From contig CAXNAD020000355.1 of assembly GCA_964200185.2 (NCBI GenBank), positions 1 to 21,254 on the forward strand: a DNA stretch of 21,254 nt. The letters are read 5' to 3'. This stretch comes from Choristocarpus tenellus KU-1152. Lineage: Eukaryota > Phaeophyceae. This document shows positions 20,368 to 21,254 of this stretch, piece by piece (position 1 is the stretch's first letter; the number at the start of each line of letters is the position of its first letter). The notes below the pieces were generated by a model, which worked only from the letters and a program-made list of their open reading frames with translations, ran no database searches and was not told the origin of the DNA. The position numbers and the translations under genes are program-made.

Positions 20368-21154
20368 CTAATGTTCTTTTTGAGATGAAAAGTTAGATCC
20401 AGGATTATTGGGGAATCTGACGGTTACGTGGACTCTAATACAAAGGTAGTGAAAGCTACCACCTGTGTCTAGAAATTATGCATCGTGTTCTTACACACGT
20501 AGTGCACTGACTCTGCACATACCATATGACCAGTATGACCTACCAATAGAGCTTTCTCCTATACAGATAGTGTCCGCCTTAATAGTTCCCTTCCCATAAA
20601 TGTCAACCGGAGTATTACTTGGGCGTACATTCAGCATGAGCCAAAGTATCTTAGAGGATAGGGCCGCGTCCATTTGGGGGCCAAAATCAAATGCTGCAAT
20701 TTCGATGTATTTTCGGTTATTGTGTTTGCTAGGAAGTGTCAATACCCTTGTTCCGAACACACCTTTTCATAACGTATACATCTTACCTACTCTGAAACAT
20801 TTCGGAGTAGGAAAATGTCGTAAAAAAAAACATGGGAAGCCAAGCCCCAAATGGACAATAAGGGCAAAACTCGTACCCTCTAAGATACTTTCACTCCGTA
20901 CTTACATAGTTGCTCCCGTGCCGATAATACTGTCTTTGCCTTGAATGCAGCAGCAAAAAATAGGAGCAAAGACAAGCATTTATTGTTACCTACACTCGAT
21001 TTTTGTCACGTACCTGGTACGTGTTAACAAGTGGCCATTTTTTTACACTTCCAAGCAGATTTATTTCATTGACAGACGTGATGTTGCCCTCCCCCATTCG
21101 CCAGATTATCCAAGCGGATCGGCTGGTCATCGCCAACAACACCAGCAGCGCCAT
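20368..21154 (-). CDS. Candidate small secreted protein with DNRLRE/CBM96-like segment
   Basis: Four minus-strand exons can be chained: 21154-21010, 20939-20906, 20728-20544 and 20462-20368, totalling 152 codons plus stop with phases 1, 2 and 1. The N-terminus MALLVLLAMTSRSAW looks like a signal peptide. The middle (DSIIGTGATI, then KHNNRKYIEIAAFDFG and ILWLMLNVRPSNTPVDIYG) follows the pattern of the DNRLRE/CBM96 beta-sandwich, in which a strand with R-K-x-hydrophobic-x-x-FD is followed by an A-x-L-x-L strand. Such modules bind polysaccharides outside the cell, so a wall or matrix role is possible. Exon 3 has codon use and splice sites like a real exon. The first junction is weak: the strong donor CAG/GTACGT at 21013 would be out of phase, so a poorer one at 21009 was used. 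The family call is tentative. Confidence 0.4.
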
Positions 21155-21254
21155 GCGGGCCAAAGCCGACGGCAAACCTCTCGGCTTCTGTGTTCATGTC
21201 TGTAGACGCGGCGAACCAGACACCCCACGCCCTCCCGGCACTTTGCCCACCTAC
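21027..21254 (+). other. Open plus-strand frame running off the window edge
   Basis: From 21027 the plus strand is open to the end of the window. An ATG at 21081 is preceded by possible acceptors (CAAGCAG at about 21058, TTGACAG at about 21074). The codons strongly favour C in third position (ATC GCC AAC AAC ACC AGC AGC), and the text includes ADRLVIANNTSSAMRAKADG. It conflicts with the signal-peptide exon proposed on the other strand. GC content is higher than nearby. The true coding strand cannot be decided here. Confidence 0.3.

Overview
This is nuclear DNA of a eukaryote with spliced genes, most likely a photosynthetic stramenopile (ochrophyte), perhaps a brown alga or a near relative. 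Three things point there. A small plastid protein carries the signal-peptide plus transit-peptide plus lumen-leader presequence used by red-derived complex plastids. A decayed array of EsV-1-7 cysteine/histidine repeats, best known from brown algae and their phaeovirus, lies at about 16.9-17.4 kb. A CFAP299-family flagellar gene implies a flagellated stage. Introns are about 0.1-1.2 kb with GT-AG ends, so most genes had to be rebuilt by joining exons whose phases match. No prokaryotic operons, tRNA, rRNA or CRISPR were seen.

Layout, left to right: ornithine decarboxylase (ODC, minus, 3' end outside the window, about 1-2432); a WD40-repeat protein (plus, about 2557-4625); a 2.5-kb spacer; a small thylakoid membrane protein, possibly PsbW-like (minus, 7110-8237); a six-exon TCAIM-family mitochondrial protein (plus, 8654-13208); a gene-poor 3.7-kb stretch with one strong stem-loop cluster; the EsV-1-7 relic (both strands, about 16925-17440); coding-like but unidentified sequence (17.6-18.7 kb); an unidentified 139-residue protein (minus, 19103-19522); the N-terminal half of CFAP299 (plus, 19553-20264); and a candidate small secreted protein (minus, about 20368-21154).

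The seven predicted genes strictly alternate in strand (- + - + - + -), giving three head-to-head pairs with short shared 5' regions (about 120, 416 and 30 bp) and tail-to-tail neighbours in between. The products belong to different compartments (polyamine synthesis, thylakoid, mitochondrion, flagellum, secretion), so this is ordinary gene-dense algal chromosome rather than a dedicated operon or island. The most unusual items are the two-stranded EsV-1-7 relic, the apparently truncated CFAP299 facing a gene on the opposite strand, the TCAIM homologue in an alga, the poly(A)-signal stem-loop cluster behind it, and the alternative C-terminus of the thylakoid protein. Exon joins and family names rest on reading and memory of family motifs; no database search was possible.
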